Of a stretch of DNA of 5,093 nucleotides, positions 1 through 5,093 are shown one piece after another. How positions within the stretch are numbered: position 1 is the stretch's first letter; every line of letters starts with the position of its first letter. The translations under genes and the position numbers were made by a program. Source of the DNA: Nitrososphaeria archaeon (GTDB lineage: Archaea > Thermoproteota > Nitrososphaeria > Conexivisphaerales > UBA164); NCBI GenBank assembly GCA_029775955.1, contig JARVJW010000060.1:1-5093 (forward strand). Direction: 5' to 3'. The notes under the pieces were generated by a model, which worked only from the letters and a program-made list of their open reading frames with translations, ran no database searches and was not told the DNA's origin.

Positions 1-281
1 ACTCCAAGCGGAACCTTCAGCCCCTTCTGCCTTCTGCAGATCTGGGTATAGGATGGTATCCTGGCTCCCCATATTCCACCAAGCATCTTAGCCCTCGGTC
101 TGCCTGAAGTCCAAAGTACTCCTTTACGGCCAGTAGCATCAGTGCATCAGAGTAGGCATAGGGCTTTTCCCTCTTCCCTTCATTCATCCTCTTCAGCTTG
201 GTTAATCAGGAGGTAAGAATAACAAACATATCAAATGTTGACAAGCTTTTCATTATATTCTTTCCAATCCCTATATGCCAA
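1..281 (-). pseudogene. IS5-family-like transposase remnant, N-terminal part, cut by window edge
   Basis: Decayed start of a DDE transposase read on the minus strand. Near 281-230 it reads LAYRDWKEYNEKLV followed by a stop, which resembles the opening of archaeal IS5-type transposases. After a frame change, about 205-60 reads LKRMNEGKREKPYAYSDA, LMLLAVKEYFGLQADRGLRC and LVEYGEPGYH. This matches the usual layout of a 'Lys-x-Met-Asn-x-Gly-Lys ... Pro-Tyr-x-Tyr-Ser-Asp' segment followed by a helix. A second one-base shift near position 45 moves the frame to YTQICRRQKGLKVPLGV, corresponding to the 'Tyr-Ser-x-Ile-x-Arg-Arg' stretch before the catalytic domain. The DDE catalytic residues lie beyond the window. 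At least two frameshifts and one stop make it nonfunctional. I could not identify terminal inverted repeats in 282-376. The family call rests on remembered motif order, not on an alignment. Confidence 0.65.
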
Positions 282-376
282 GGTGAGTCAATGTAAATTT
301 GTGGCATTAATAAATAAACTAGTAATATCAAATAAAATTTATCATCTGATAACATTAATGCAACACAGGACTAAAT

Positions 377-389
377 AAAAAATATTTTT
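377..389 (+). promoter_or_regulatory. Candidate archaeal TATA box for the SemiSWEET gene
   Basis: The A/T-only tract AAAAATATTTTTA is centred about 34 bases before the TTG start at 418. Transcription would begin near 408-412, giving a leader of under 10 bases. No Shine-Dalgarno motif precedes the start, which fits a leaderless archaeal message. The surroundings are also AT-rich, so the box is only suggestive. Confidence 0.3.
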
Positions 390-417
390 AATCTAGCATA
401 AAAGATGTTAATTAAAA

Positions 418-672
418 TTGAATTTTATACTCTTTATTGGCTTAATAGCAGGTTTTTTAACAACAGTGGCTTATGTGCCTGAGGTGCATAAAATATTAAC
501 AACAAAGGATACAAAGGGCATATCACTTCTTTGGCTCATGATCCTTTTAACAGGAGTTTTCCTCTGGTTTATTTATGGGCTTGGCATTTATTCTTTACCA
601 TTAATTCTCGCTAATGGTATATCTTTATCATTAATAATTATAATGCTTATCCTTAAACTGAAATTTCATTAG
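418..672 (+). CDS. SemiSWEET / PQ-loop (MtN3-saliva) sugar transporter
   Basis: A small integral membrane protein of 84 residues, the normal length for SemiSWEETs. These hold one three-helix bundle and work as homodimers to let sugars cross the cytoplasmic membrane down their gradient. Predicted helices are about residues 2-20, 37-55 and 59-79. The loop after helix 1 carries PEVHKILTTKDTKGIS, the family signature, except that the usual Pro-Gln pair is Pro21-Glu22. Trp50 and Asn66 are 16 residues apart, the same spacing as the substrate-contacting Trp and Asn known from bacterial SemiSWEET structures, so the pocket looks intact. The start is TTG at 418; an in-frame stop just upstream (409-411) leaves no better choice. 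The gene stands alone, more AT-rich than the operon to its right, and lies between two dead transposase genes, which suggests acquired or rearranged DNA. The family call is secure; the actual sugar cannot be told. Confidence 0.85.
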   Translation: MNFILFIGLIAGFLTTVAYVPEVHKILTTKDTKGISLLWLMILLTGVFLWFIYGLGIYSLPLILANGISLSLIIIMLILKLKFH

Positions 673-729
673 TACATTTACTGTCAAGATTTAAAGGTAA
701 AAATCGCCGTGTTTGTAAAGCTTTTGGTT

Positions 730-749
730 AGATATACATACATATATCT
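730..749. repeat. Perfect 7-bp inverted repeat beside the TnpB element end
   Basis: AGATATA (730-736) and TATATCT (743-749) are perfect inverted copies around a six-base loop. The repeat lies immediately outside the probable guide-RNA scaffold end of the TnpB remnant, read on the minus strand. It could be part of the right end of the element or a chance palindrome in AT-rich DNA. Confidence 0.4.
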
Positions 750-750
750 G

Positions 751-850
751 AAAGTCAACCACTAACCCCTAAAGGAGTTGCTGTCCTTCCCGTAGGCCCG
801 AGCTAACGATTGGCTTGTTGACAGCAGCACTAAAATTTACCTTCAATGTT
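751..850 (-). ncRNA. Possible remnant of TnpB-associated omega (guide) RNA / element right end
   Basis: In IS200/IS605-type elements the end of tnpB and the bases just after it encode the omega RNA, whose 3' end borders the element and continues into guide sequence. Here the minus strand below the TnpB zinc-finger remnant carries a GC-richer stretch ending in GGGGTTAGTGGTTGACTTTC (plus 752-771). Within it AACTCC and GGGGTT (plus 764-779) pair through six pairs, one of them G-U, around a TTTA loop. The surrounding DNA is AT-rich, so this compact conserved-looking block stands out. The 5' limit given is arbitrary. Position and hairpin support the call; I cannot match it to a known scaffold, and whether it is still transcribed is unknown. 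Confidence 0.35.
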
Positions 851-1620
851 CCTTGAGGCATTTAATCAAAAACCACAGTTCAGGCAATTAAAAGACCTTT
901 TCTGTTTTTCTTATTGGTATAACCACATCTGGAGCATTTTTGTGATGTATATCTTGGGTCCAAAAATAACGCGAATTTGCCCATTGCATTGTATTTGATA
1001 AATTACTTGAGTAGACCGAGCTTGAACCTCGTTCCCCTGTTTCTCATCTTCTTTGTCTCAAGACGTCAAATGGCAGGTTTTGATATTACACGGTTAAGCG
1101 CGAACCGTCTTTGCTGTGAGCATAACGAGTGCCCACGTGCTTAATCTCTTTCTATTATATTGATACCTTTACCCCTCGCTTTGAATTGAAGAACTTTGAC
1201 GGAACAGCTTTATGTTCCTATCTGTCCCCACAACTTTTACGTCTATTCTCTGCTATTTGAACCACTAAGAATATTTTCCTTTCCTTTATGGTGAGCTGAC
1301 ATTAGTGTATTAGCCACTATATTTGTCAATCAATGGGGAATTGGCAACTGGAAATGTTTACAGTTGTTAAAGAAACTGTAAGTCAGGGCAGAACGTTCTA
1401 TTGTATATGAAGACCTGCGGATTGGCTTGTTTTGTCTGCTTCAATGCTTATGCCGATCTCCAGCCGCCTGTGCCAGAGCAGATGGATGTGTAGGAATCGC
1501 TTACCTGTTTGTATACGCCAGCTTGTTGTATGTCTTTTTAAAGAACCATCTGGCATCTATAAGTTGCTTTCCTGTCTCTAAGGGGAATTGGTCATAGGGA
1601 AGCTTAATGGTCCTGAACAT
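762..1620 (-). pseudogene. Decayed TnpB (IS200/IS605, IS1341-like) gene
   Basis: TnpB is the RNA-guided nuclease of IS200/IS605-type elements. Reading the minus strand from ATG at 1618-1620 gives MFRTIKLPYDQFPLETGKQL then IDARWFFKKTYNKLAYTN and a stop, followed by IPTHPSALAQAAGDRHKH (to about 1441); both are typical of the TnpB N-terminus. Further on, pieces in changing frames read TVSLTTV (about 1360-1380), KVVGTDRNIKLF (RuvC-I, with its Asp at 1220-1222) and KMRNRGTRFKLGLLK followed by a stop. Next come FIKYNAMGKFALFLDPRYTS, the zinc-finger pairs CSRC (925-936) and CLNC (875-886), and LNASRNIEG (RuvC-III region). The tail LLSTSQSLARAYGKDSNSFR ends at a TAG at 762-764. The RuvC-II Glu before 'Asn-Leu' appears to be Gln next to a stop. 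Several stops and at least four frame changes prove it is dead. No tnpA is visible, hence the IS1341-like label. Outer ends are not defined. Confidence 0.85.
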
Positions 1621-1761
1621 TGTTTAATATATTGTACTATAGTAATCTTCATTTATGTTCGCTTTCATCCATAAATGGTGCGGGTTTCCTTACTCATTGT
1701 TGATAAAAACATCAAAATAAGTGCACAAAAGTTACATGCTCATTAGGCTAACGGGCTGCGA
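1621..1761. other. Intergenic spacer between cobQ stop and TnpB remnant
   Basis: This short AT-rich spacer must hold the left end of the TnpB element and the 3' end of the cobQ message. On the minus strand a T-rich stretch (about 1700-1735) follows the cobQ stop and could serve as an archaeal T-tract terminator, but there is no clear hairpin. A TATA-like AATATATTAA lies just before the TnpB start (about 1623-1632). I see no gene here. Confidence 0.4.
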
Positions 1762-3231
1762 TTATGGTTTTAACCCAATTGCCTCAAATATAAATGCAAG
1801 GTTAACACCATTCCTGATAGCTTCAGATGCATCGTGAATTTCCTTGTCATGGCCAAGGTATATAGGCCCTCTTAATGCATCCAAACCGTTTTCATTTCTT
1901 AGTGTGTTTACAAGGGATAGCGTGAAATCTTCATTTTCAAATATCCCGTGTAGGTAAGTACCAAAAACCTTGGCGTTCTGCGAACCGTCTGGCCTACTCA
2001 CATGCATACCATTTTCCTTTCTGATTACGGCAAACGGTGAAGGAGAAACTGTTTCCCCATAATGTATTTCATAACCTGATATTGGAATGCCTTCCATGCC
2101 CTTTGCTATAATTGTCCCCTCAACGTTCCTTACCTTTTTTACTGGTTCCATTACAGTTTCAGCTTCAAGTACGTTCAGGCCATCAATTTCCCCTATACCG
2201 CTTTCTACCCTATCTATGACCCTTTTACCCATCATTTGGAGCCCCCCACAGATTCCCATTATCCACCTGCCGTCAAGCACTGCATTCTTTAACATTTCAT
2301 CAAAACCAGAAACTTTCAGCTGTATTAAATCATGGACAGTTACCTTTGACCCAGGTATTATTGTCAAGTCATATCCCTGTGGGTCAGGCAGCTCTTCAAA
2401 GCTTATGCCCAGTTCCTTTATTTTATACAGTGGGTAAAAATCAGTGAAGTTTGATATGTGAGGCAATTTTACAATACCCACCCTGACCTTACCCCCCCTG
2501 CTTGGAAGATTATCAGCAGAATCCTCCCATGGAAGCATCAGTGGCAAATATGGCACTGCCCCTAAAATTCTTATATTATACCTTTCGCTCATGATGCGGT
2601 ATGCAGGCCTTAACATGCCCTCATCTCCTCTGAATTTATTGAGCACAGCACCTATCAATCCTCTCCTGCCCATGATGTTCACAGTTCCCAGAATACTTGC
2701 AAAAGCGCCTCCCCTGTCTATATCTGAAATCAGGATGTTTTTTGCACCAACAGCTTTGGAAAACTCAACGTTTGCTATGTCTTTCAGATTTACTTCGGCA
2801 GGTGAACCCGCTCCCTCGATAACCACCAGTTCATGCTTTTTTTGAAGTTCATTAAAGGCTTCTATTGCAATTCTGAAGAGGCTGTCATGCACGTCCTCTC
2901 TGTAATAGTCCCTGGGATTGAGTGTCATATAGTGCTTTCCCATAACAACTATGTGCGAACTGCCTTTTTCAGGTTTAATCAGAACAGGATTCATGAGCAC
3001 ACTTGGCTCTGCTCCTGCAGCCCTAGCCTGCATCGCCTGTGCATATGCTATTTCCCCACCCTCAGCAACGGCAGAATTAAGAGATATATTCTGAGCCTTA
3101 AATGGGACGGCATCGACCCCCATATCCCTCAATATACTTAAGATTGCTGTAACAAAAAAGGTCTTGCCAGCTCCCGAAGAAGTTCCCATAACCATTAGTG
3201 GTTTAAGTTCCCGTGGCAACAGGCCTCCCAC
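1762..3231 (-). CDS. cobQ: Cobyric acid synthase (CobQ/CbiP)
   Basis: This cytoplasmic enzyme amidates the b, d, e and g carboxylates of adenosylcobyrinic acid a,c-diamide, using glutamine and ATP, to make adenosylcobyric acid. The 489 residues match the family length. The N-terminal synthetase domain (about 11-235) has the P-loop GTSSGAGKT (16-24), PFKAQNISLNS (43-53), the 'Asn-Pro-Val-Leu-x-Lys-Pro' stretch near 81-87, and VVIEGAGSPAEVNL (136-149). The C-terminal class I glutamine amidotransferase-like domain (about 249-450) has IIPGSK (291-296), the nucleophile Cys328 in GICGG and the catalytic His428 in GTYLHGIF. All expected catalytic features are present, so it should be active. It overlaps the upstream amidohydrolase gene and probably shares its transcript. 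The start is uncertain: GTG at 3231 is given, but TTG at 3219 (residue 5) has a better ribosome binding site, and ATG at 3195 would leave only three residues before the P-loop. In archaea the same enzyme is often called CbiP. Confidence 0.95.
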   Translation of the reverse strand: MGGLLPRELKPLMVMGTSSGAGKTFFVTAILSILRDMGVDAVPFKAQNISLNSAVAEGGEIAYAQAMQARAAGAEPSVLMNPVLIKPEKGSSHIVVMGKHYMTLNPRDYYREDVHDSLFRIAIEAFNELQKKHELVVIEGAGSPAEVNLKDIANVEFSKAVGAKNILISDIDRGGAFASILGTVNIMGRRGLIGAVLNKFRGDEGMLRPAYRIMSERYNIRILGAVPYLPLMLPWEDSADNLPSRGGKVRVGIVKLPHISNFTDFYPLYKIKELGISFEELPDPQGYDLTIIPGSKVTVHDLIQLKVSGFDEMLKNAVLDGRWIMGICGGLQMMGKRVIDRVESGIGEIDGLNVLEAETVMEPVKKVRNVEGTIIAKGMEGIPISGYEIHYGETVSPSPFAVIRKENGMHVSRPDGSQNAKVFGTYLHGIFENEDFTLSLVNTLRNENGLDALRGPIYLGHDKEIHDASEAIRNGVNLAFIFEAIGLKP

Positions 3232-4387
3232 CGTATAAAACTAATCTCGGTTCTCTGTGATATCTGAATGCCTCTCTTAAATTTGGCTCGTTCAGAACTA
3301 CAAGGTCTGACCTAGACCCTTCCTTTACTTTATGATTTTCAATACCAATGGATTTGGCCGCCCTCACAGTTATCATGTCAAAAATCCTTTCCCTTCCTGC
3401 TTCATCCATTGACCATAAAAGGTGAGTTGCAAGGAATCCCACTTCTAACATGTTACATCTCCCATAAGGATAATATGCATCATTACAATCATCCTGCCCA
3501 AGGGAAACATTTATGCCATGTGCAAGTGCCTTTTCTACTGGCAGATGATATGCTCCAGTGTGAGGGTTTGTGACCAGGCTTATCCCAGCAAGCTTCACCT
3601 TGTTTAAAACTTTGTTCAGGTTACTTTCATTATAAAGCTGAAGGGCCCTTGCGTGGCATGCCTCAACTTTTCCTTGCATGCCCATTTCCAGGGTTTCATC
3701 AGCCAGCATCTCTAGGGTTTTCAGAGCTGGGTTTGGGGCATCGTCAACAAGAAACGCCGCTGGTTTGGAATATTTTCTGGCAATGTCCAAAACCTGATTT
3801 ATATGTTTCAACTGGTCATGTTCATTTTCTTCAATCCAGGGTATACCACCAACCACGTCAGCCCCCTTCTTTACAGCTTCTTCAACAAGTTCAATTGCTC
3901 CTGGGTCCAATAACAGGCCCTGCTGCGGAAATGCAACAACCTGGAGCTGCATAAATTCCTTTATTTCGTCCCTTACTCTGATAGCTCCGGCAAACCCCTT
4001 CAGGCCGGCCGCAGTATCCACATCCACAAATCCTCTGACGTAAGTTACGCCGTATTTAAGTGCTTCCAGCATTCTCTGCTTTACTCTTGCATAGATCTTA
4101 TCCTCATCATACCCCTTCTTTACCTCAGCTGCAGCCTTGATTGCGTCCCTGGCCCCTGTGCCCATCTGATACACGTTCATTGTTGCCTTTTCAACCAGTG
4201 GACCTGTTTCAACCTTATCAATGTGCACATGGGGCACTACAAAGGATTCAGTTAGAAGCATTCCGCCACCGTCAATTTCACCGTCAGAACCATCCCACGG
4301 TTCAATTTTATAAATTTTATCCCTGTCAATTGTCAGTTGATATAACCCGGTTCTTCCCTTAAGTGATACATTAATTATCCTGTACAT
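3203..4387 (-). CDS. Amidohydrolase of the cytosine deaminase-like group, altered metal site
   Basis: A 394-residue TIM-barrel metal-dependent hydrolase. An N-terminal beta strand region (1-50) leads into the metal motif VPHVHIDK (51-58). Then follow YVRGFVDVD (116-124), LQVVAFPQQG (148-157; the Gln matches the substrate-binding Gln of cytosine deaminase), GADVVGGIPW (175-184), ACHARAL with His245, and SLGQDDCNDAYYPYG (295-309) with metal ligand Asp299. The C-terminus (360-393) rebuilds the usual composite domain ending DLVVLNEPNL and LYGGRPVATG. The odd point is FLVDDAP (212-218): aligned by eye to VHCDE of E. coli CodA, the metal His214 becomes Leu213 and the catalytic Glu217 becomes Asp216. 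True cytosine deaminase activity is therefore doubtful; it may use another metal arrangement or substrate. The ATG at 4387 sits about 29 bases after a TATA box. Its last 29 bases overlap cobQ, so it is the first gene of that operon. A corrinoid-related role is only inferred from position. Confidence 0.85.
   Translation of the reverse strand: MYRIINVSLKGRTGLYQLTIDRDKIYKIEPWDGSDGEIDGGGMLLTESFVVPHVHIDKVETGPLVEKATMNVYQMGTGARDAIKAAAEVKKGYDEDKIYARVKQRMLEALKYGVTYVRGFVDVDTAAGLKGFAGAIRVRDEIKEFMQLQVVAFPQQGLLLDPGAIELVEEAVKKGADVVGGIPWIEENEHDQLKHINQVLDIARKYSKPAAFLVDDAPNPALKTLEMLADETLEMGMQGKVEACHARALQLYNESNLNKVLNKVKLAGISLVTNPHTGAYHLPVEKALAHGINVSLGQDDCNDAYYPYGRCNMLEVGFLATHLLWSMDEAGRERIFDMITVRAAKSIGIENHKVKEGSRSDLVVLNEPNLREAFRYHREPRLVLYGGRPVATGT
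3224..3229 (-). promoter_or_regulatory. Shine-Dalgarno-like GGGAGG within the end of the amidohydrolase gene
   Basis: GGGAGG on the minus strand overlaps the annotated GTG start of cobQ and lies four bases before the in-frame TTG at 3217-3219. It therefore favours TTG as the true cobQ start (protein beginning LPRELKPLMV, initiated as Met), which still leaves a full first strand before the P-loop. It is too far (28 bases) from the ATG at 3195. Its position inside the upstream gene fits translational coupling. Confidence 0.4.
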
Positions 4388-4410
4388 ACATTAACTTTAC
4401 AAACAGCCAC

Positions 4411-4424
4411 CTATAAATTATATC
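4411..4424 (-). promoter_or_regulatory. TATA box of the amidohydrolase-cobQ operon
   Basis: On the minus strand GATATAATTTATAG is centred about 30 bases before the ATG at 4387 and is preceded by an A-rich, BRE-like run (about 4422-4435). This spacing predicts a start of transcription within a few bases of the ATG, so a leaderless message. An AGGTGG stretch at 4407-4412 is about 20 bases from the ATG, too far to be a normal ribosome binding site. Confidence 0.45.
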
Positions 4425-4523
4425 TTTTTAAAAACTATTTGACGCTCTCTACTATTGAATATTTTTCTACGCTCATAGGTCTGTCATTATCGCCCATTTG
4501 GATGCAAGCGGTGCTGAACCAAA

Positions 4524-4581
4524 TTAGCTTTAACAAAGCTAACGGGAAGTCCCTTTGGATGAAGGCGAGTAAAGGCTTTTT
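4524..4581 (+). ncRNA. Possible structured RNA or element end: hairpins followed by a T run
   Basis: TTAGCTTT and AAAGCTAA (4524-4542) form a perfect 8-bp hairpin around AAC. Directly after it comes the near-palindrome GGGAAGTCCC (4544-4553). CCTTT (4552-4556) can pair with AAAGG (4571-4575), and a run of five T follows (4577-4581). A TATA-like GAATATTTTTC lies at about 4457-4467, divergent from the operon promoter. Together this could be a short noncoding RNA or the guide-RNA end of another decayed IS605-type element. I recognise no known family, the strand is a guess, and the pairing may be chance. Confidence 0.2.
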
Positions 4582-4636
4582 ATATCTACTATGAAATGAT
4601 AATTATGTAGTACAGAGCGCAGTATATGCATTGCGT

Positions 4637-4756
4637 ATGATAAAGAACAACAAGATACGTAAAAAATTATTTAGCAAGAAGAAAAAATCAAAGGGCATTA
4701 AGCAAAACAGAAATCTGATGAACTTCAAAGGCTCCTCCTTAATGTGGTTTATATAA
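4637..4756 (+). other. Short lysine-rich open frame, doubtful
   Basis: A 39-codon frame starts with ATG and reads MIKNNKIRKKLFSKKKKSKG and onward to FKGSSLMWFI. It is very basic in its first half. A TATA-like TTTTTATATC lies at 4577-4586, about 50 bases upstream, but no Shine-Dalgarno motif is present. It could be a small basic protein, a fragment of a dead transposase, or noncoding DNA rich in A. I do not recognise it. Confidence 0.15.
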
Positions 4757-4757
4757 T
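4748..4757 (+). promoter_or_regulatory. TATA-like box before the 4793 frame
   Basis: TTTATATAAT is close to the archaeal TATA consensus and lies about 40 bases before the TTG at 4793, which would give a short leader of roughly 15 bases. It is the best match to a promoter in this right-hand region, but the gene it would serve is itself doubtful. Confidence 0.25.
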
Positions 4758-4792
4758 ATCAAAAGGCATAACCAATTTAGTTTCTTATAAAG

Positions 4793-4975
4793 TTGACGAT
4801 AACTTTGAAGGTAACTGAAGGTATTATCGTATTAAATAAAACAACATATAATAAAGAGGCTATAGGACAAAATACAATTAACATAAAAGATAAGGCGCAG
4901 GAATACCTCATGCAGTATGGGATAACGTACAAATCCAGGCATATCAGTGCACATACAGGGGTTAGACGATTCTAA
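4793..4975 (+). CDS. Hypothetical short open frame, possibly a gene fragment
   Basis: A 60-codon frame starts at TTG and reads TITLKVTEGIIVLNKTTYNK and onward to YLMQYGITYKSRHISAHTG, ending at a TAA. Composition looks protein-like: alternating hydrophobic and polar residues with no low-complexity tract. A one-base shift near 4955 would join it to a second frame reading LDDSKVIDQIQKGLLALTKE (to the TGA at 5025-5027), giving about 78 residues. The shift suggests either a decayed gene or two chance frames. No signal peptide or membrane segment is seen, and I recognise no family. A relation to a transposase is a guess prompted by the fossils elsewhere in the window. Confidence 0.25.
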   Translation: MTITLKVTEGIIVLNKTTYNKEAIGQNTINIKDKAQEYLMQYGITYKSRHISAHTGVRRF

Positions 4976-5093
4976 GGTTATTGATCAGATTCAAAAGGGC
5001 TTGCTGGCGCTTACGAAAGAACAATGACTTACACGTTGTTACGTGCATAAGCATGGCAATAGGGATCAATTTAGGCAAAGGACGCGCTTTCAA

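Larger units (their letters stand above)
4388..5093. other. Right-hand region without a confident gene
   Basis: Apart from the operon promoter, the hairpin segment and the two doubtful frames listed separately, nothing here is recognisable. Frames on both strands are broken by stops every few dozen codons. At the far right (about 4966-5093) a minus-strand frame is open to the window edge for about 43 codons, but it looks no more convincing than the plus-strand frames over the same bases. The low coding density and broken frames resemble the transposon-littered left side. Confidence 0.5.

Noticed and set aside
235..378. 47-codon plus-strand frame starting MLTSFSLYSF, with AGGAGGT 22 bases upstream
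   Set aside because: The Shine-Dalgarno spacing is far too long, the protein is unrecognisable, and the first part is antisense to the IS5-like remnant.
709..720. TGTTTGTAAAG shared with the minus strand near 4395-4405
   Set aside because: It is an isolated 11-base match in AT-rich DNA with no extension; likely chance.
1391..1423. Plus-strand ERSIVYEDLRI, resembling a nuclease or transposase motif
   Set aside because: It is not followed by a matching sequence, and the opposite strand here is the TnpB remnant; it is a chance antisense reading.
2087..3141. Plus-strand open frames opposite cobQ (2087-2437, 2591-2845, 2833-3141)
   Set aside because: They are shadows of the well-supported cobQ frame, with no recognisable protein features of their own.
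3649..4362. Plus-strand open frames opposite the amidohydrolase (3649-3954, 4141-4362)
   Set aside because: They are shadows of the well-supported minus-strand gene.
4388..4440. Cobalamin riboswitch ahead of the operon
   Set aside because: The message appears leaderless, with about five bases or fewer before the ATG, so there is no room for a riboswitch.
4510..4565. C/D-box small RNA
   Set aside because: A CTGA and a GGATGA are present, but the order and C-box match are poor.
4966..5093. Minus-strand frame open to the window edge (PLPKLIPIAMLMHV...)
   Set aside because: It is short, unrecognisable, and competes with equally plausible plus-strand frames.

Overview
The window looks archaeal. 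TATA-like boxes lie about 25-30 bases upstream of start codons with almost no leader, TTG and GTG starts are used, and the insertion-sequence remnants resemble types common in archaea. Moderate-to-low GC with AT-rich intergenic DNA would fit a Thermoplasmata-like lineage. That placement is inference; no rRNA or marker gene is present.

Layout, left to right. (1) Positions 1-281, minus strand: the frameshifted N-terminal part of an IS5-like transposase, cut by the window edge. (2) 418-672, plus strand: an intact 84-residue SemiSWEET/PQ-loop sugar transporter with its own AT-rich promoter. (3) About 751-1620, minus strand: a heavily decayed TnpB gene of an IS200/IS605-type (IS1341-like, no tnpA seen) element. 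Its N-terminus, RuvC-I motif, zinc finger and C-terminal tail are still recognisable but spread over different frames. A small hairpin at its 3' end is where the omega (guide) RNA scaffold of such elements lies. (4) 1762-4387, minus strand: the functional core, a two-gene overlapping operon with a cytosine-deaminase-like amidohydrolase first and cobyric acid synthase (CobQ/CbiP) second. A TATA box sits about 29 bases before the first start codon. (5) 4388-5093: no confident gene. It holds a perfect 8-bp hairpin in a possibly structured segment, and short lysine-rich or unrecognised open frames on the plus strand that may be fossils of another element.

How the parts relate. CobQ amidates four peripheral carboxylates of the corrin ring, so the operon belongs at least partly to cobalamin synthesis or salvage. 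The overlapping amidohydrolase is very probably co-expressed with it, but its substrate is unknown and its deaminase-type metal site is altered (Leu where a metal-binding His is expected, Asp where a catalytic Glu is expected). The left 1.6 kb is accessory DNA: two transposon fossils bracket the transporter gene. I see no tRNA, rRNA, CRISPR array or intact mobile element. The most interesting points are the altered active site and cobalamin linkage of the amidohydrolase, and the possible survival of a guide-RNA end after its TnpB gene decayed.
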